This document shows positions 6,374 to 6,510 of a stretch of DNA of 6,510 nucleotides, piece by piece; the first letter of the stretch is position 1, and every line of letters starts with the position of its first letter. The notes beneath the pieces are model-generated. The model ran no database searches. It saw nothing but the letters and a program-made list of their open reading frames with translations, and was not told the origin of the DNA. This DNA comes from Candidatus Izemoplasma sp. (GTDB lineage: Bacteria; Bacillota_I; Bacilli_A; Izemoplasmatales; Izemoplasmataceae): NCBI GenBank assembly GCA_007123975.1, contig SLFZ01000074.1:1-6510 (forward strand), in the 5' to 3' direction. The translations under genes were made by a program, and so were the position numbers.

Positions 6374-6510
6374 ATGGATATTCTTCAAAAAGAGAAGAAA
6401 CTCGAGAAACTTGAAGCTGAACTGACCCGTCTCGACGATGAAAATGCCATTAAGAACATCCAACGGACCATCCGTGATTACAAAGTGCAATCGATGTCGA
6501 CGCTCTCAGC
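6374..6510 (+). CDS. accA: Acetyl-CoA carboxylase carboxyltransferase subunit alpha (5' part)
   Basis: The window ends 45 codons into this gene. The visible protein starts MDILQKEKKLEKLEAEL and is a charged helical N-terminus ending YKVQSMSTLSA. That resembles the AccA leader just before the conserved W-x-x-V-Q-x-A-R-H segment, which would come next but is outside the window. GGGGAGG (6359-6365) lies 8 nt upstream, inside the last codons of accD, and the gap to accD is 3 nt. Identity rests partly on position: accA directly after accD is the common order and the carboxyltransferase needs both. The catalytic core cannot be checked here. Confidence 0.82.
   Translation, partial: MDILQKEKKLEKLEAELTRLDDENAIKNIQRTIRDYKVQSMSTLS

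Overview
The window reads as a chromosomal housekeeping segment from a low-G+C Gram-positive-type bacterium (Bacillota/Mycoplasmatota grade). Four things point that way: strong AGGAGG ribosome-binding sites, sigma-A-like promoters with TATAAT boxes, a compact acpP-acc cluster, and a short MrgA-type Dps. TGA ends atpD, accC and (by inspection) several other frames, so the standard stop set applies and this is not a Mycoplasma/Spiroplasma code-4 genome. Coding regions are rich in C at third positions and roughly half G+C by eye, while the main intergenic gap is clearly A+T-rich. A non-parasitic Acholeplasma/Izemoplasma-like or Erysipelotrichia-like organism would fit, but the lineage is inference. 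Every gene is on the + strand.

Region 1 (1-1827) is the distal end of the F-type ATP synthase operon: atpD (beta, catalytic) followed after 5 nt by atpC (epsilon). Region 2 (1828-2390) is a monocistronic-looking dps/mrgA ferritin-like gene. It has its own promoter, a PerR/Fur-like inverted repeat overlapping the -10 box, and a strong hairpin terminator. Region 3 (2391-3138) is a stand-alone biotin-protein ligase lacking the DNA-binding domain of bifunctional BirA. Region 4 (3139-3430) is an A+T-rich gap of about 290 bp with several inverted repeats, ending in a near-consensus promoter. Region 5 (3431-6510) is a fatty-acid initiation operon: acpP, accB, accC, accD and the start of accA, cut by the window end.

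The right half is functionally coherent. The biotin ligase would charge Lys110 of AccB. AccC carboxylates that biotin and AccD/AccA transfer the carboxyl group to acetyl-CoA, giving malonyl-CoA, which is then loaded on AcpP. Two regulatory features stand out: a TTTTGA-N3-TCAAAA palindrome just upstream of the acpP promoter, resembling the operator of the MarR-family fatty-acid regulator FabT, and a hairpin plus T-rich tract between acpP and accB that could lower acc expression relative to acpP. I saw no mobile element, CRISPR array, tRNA, rRNA or evident novel multi-gene system. The points of interest are regulatory.
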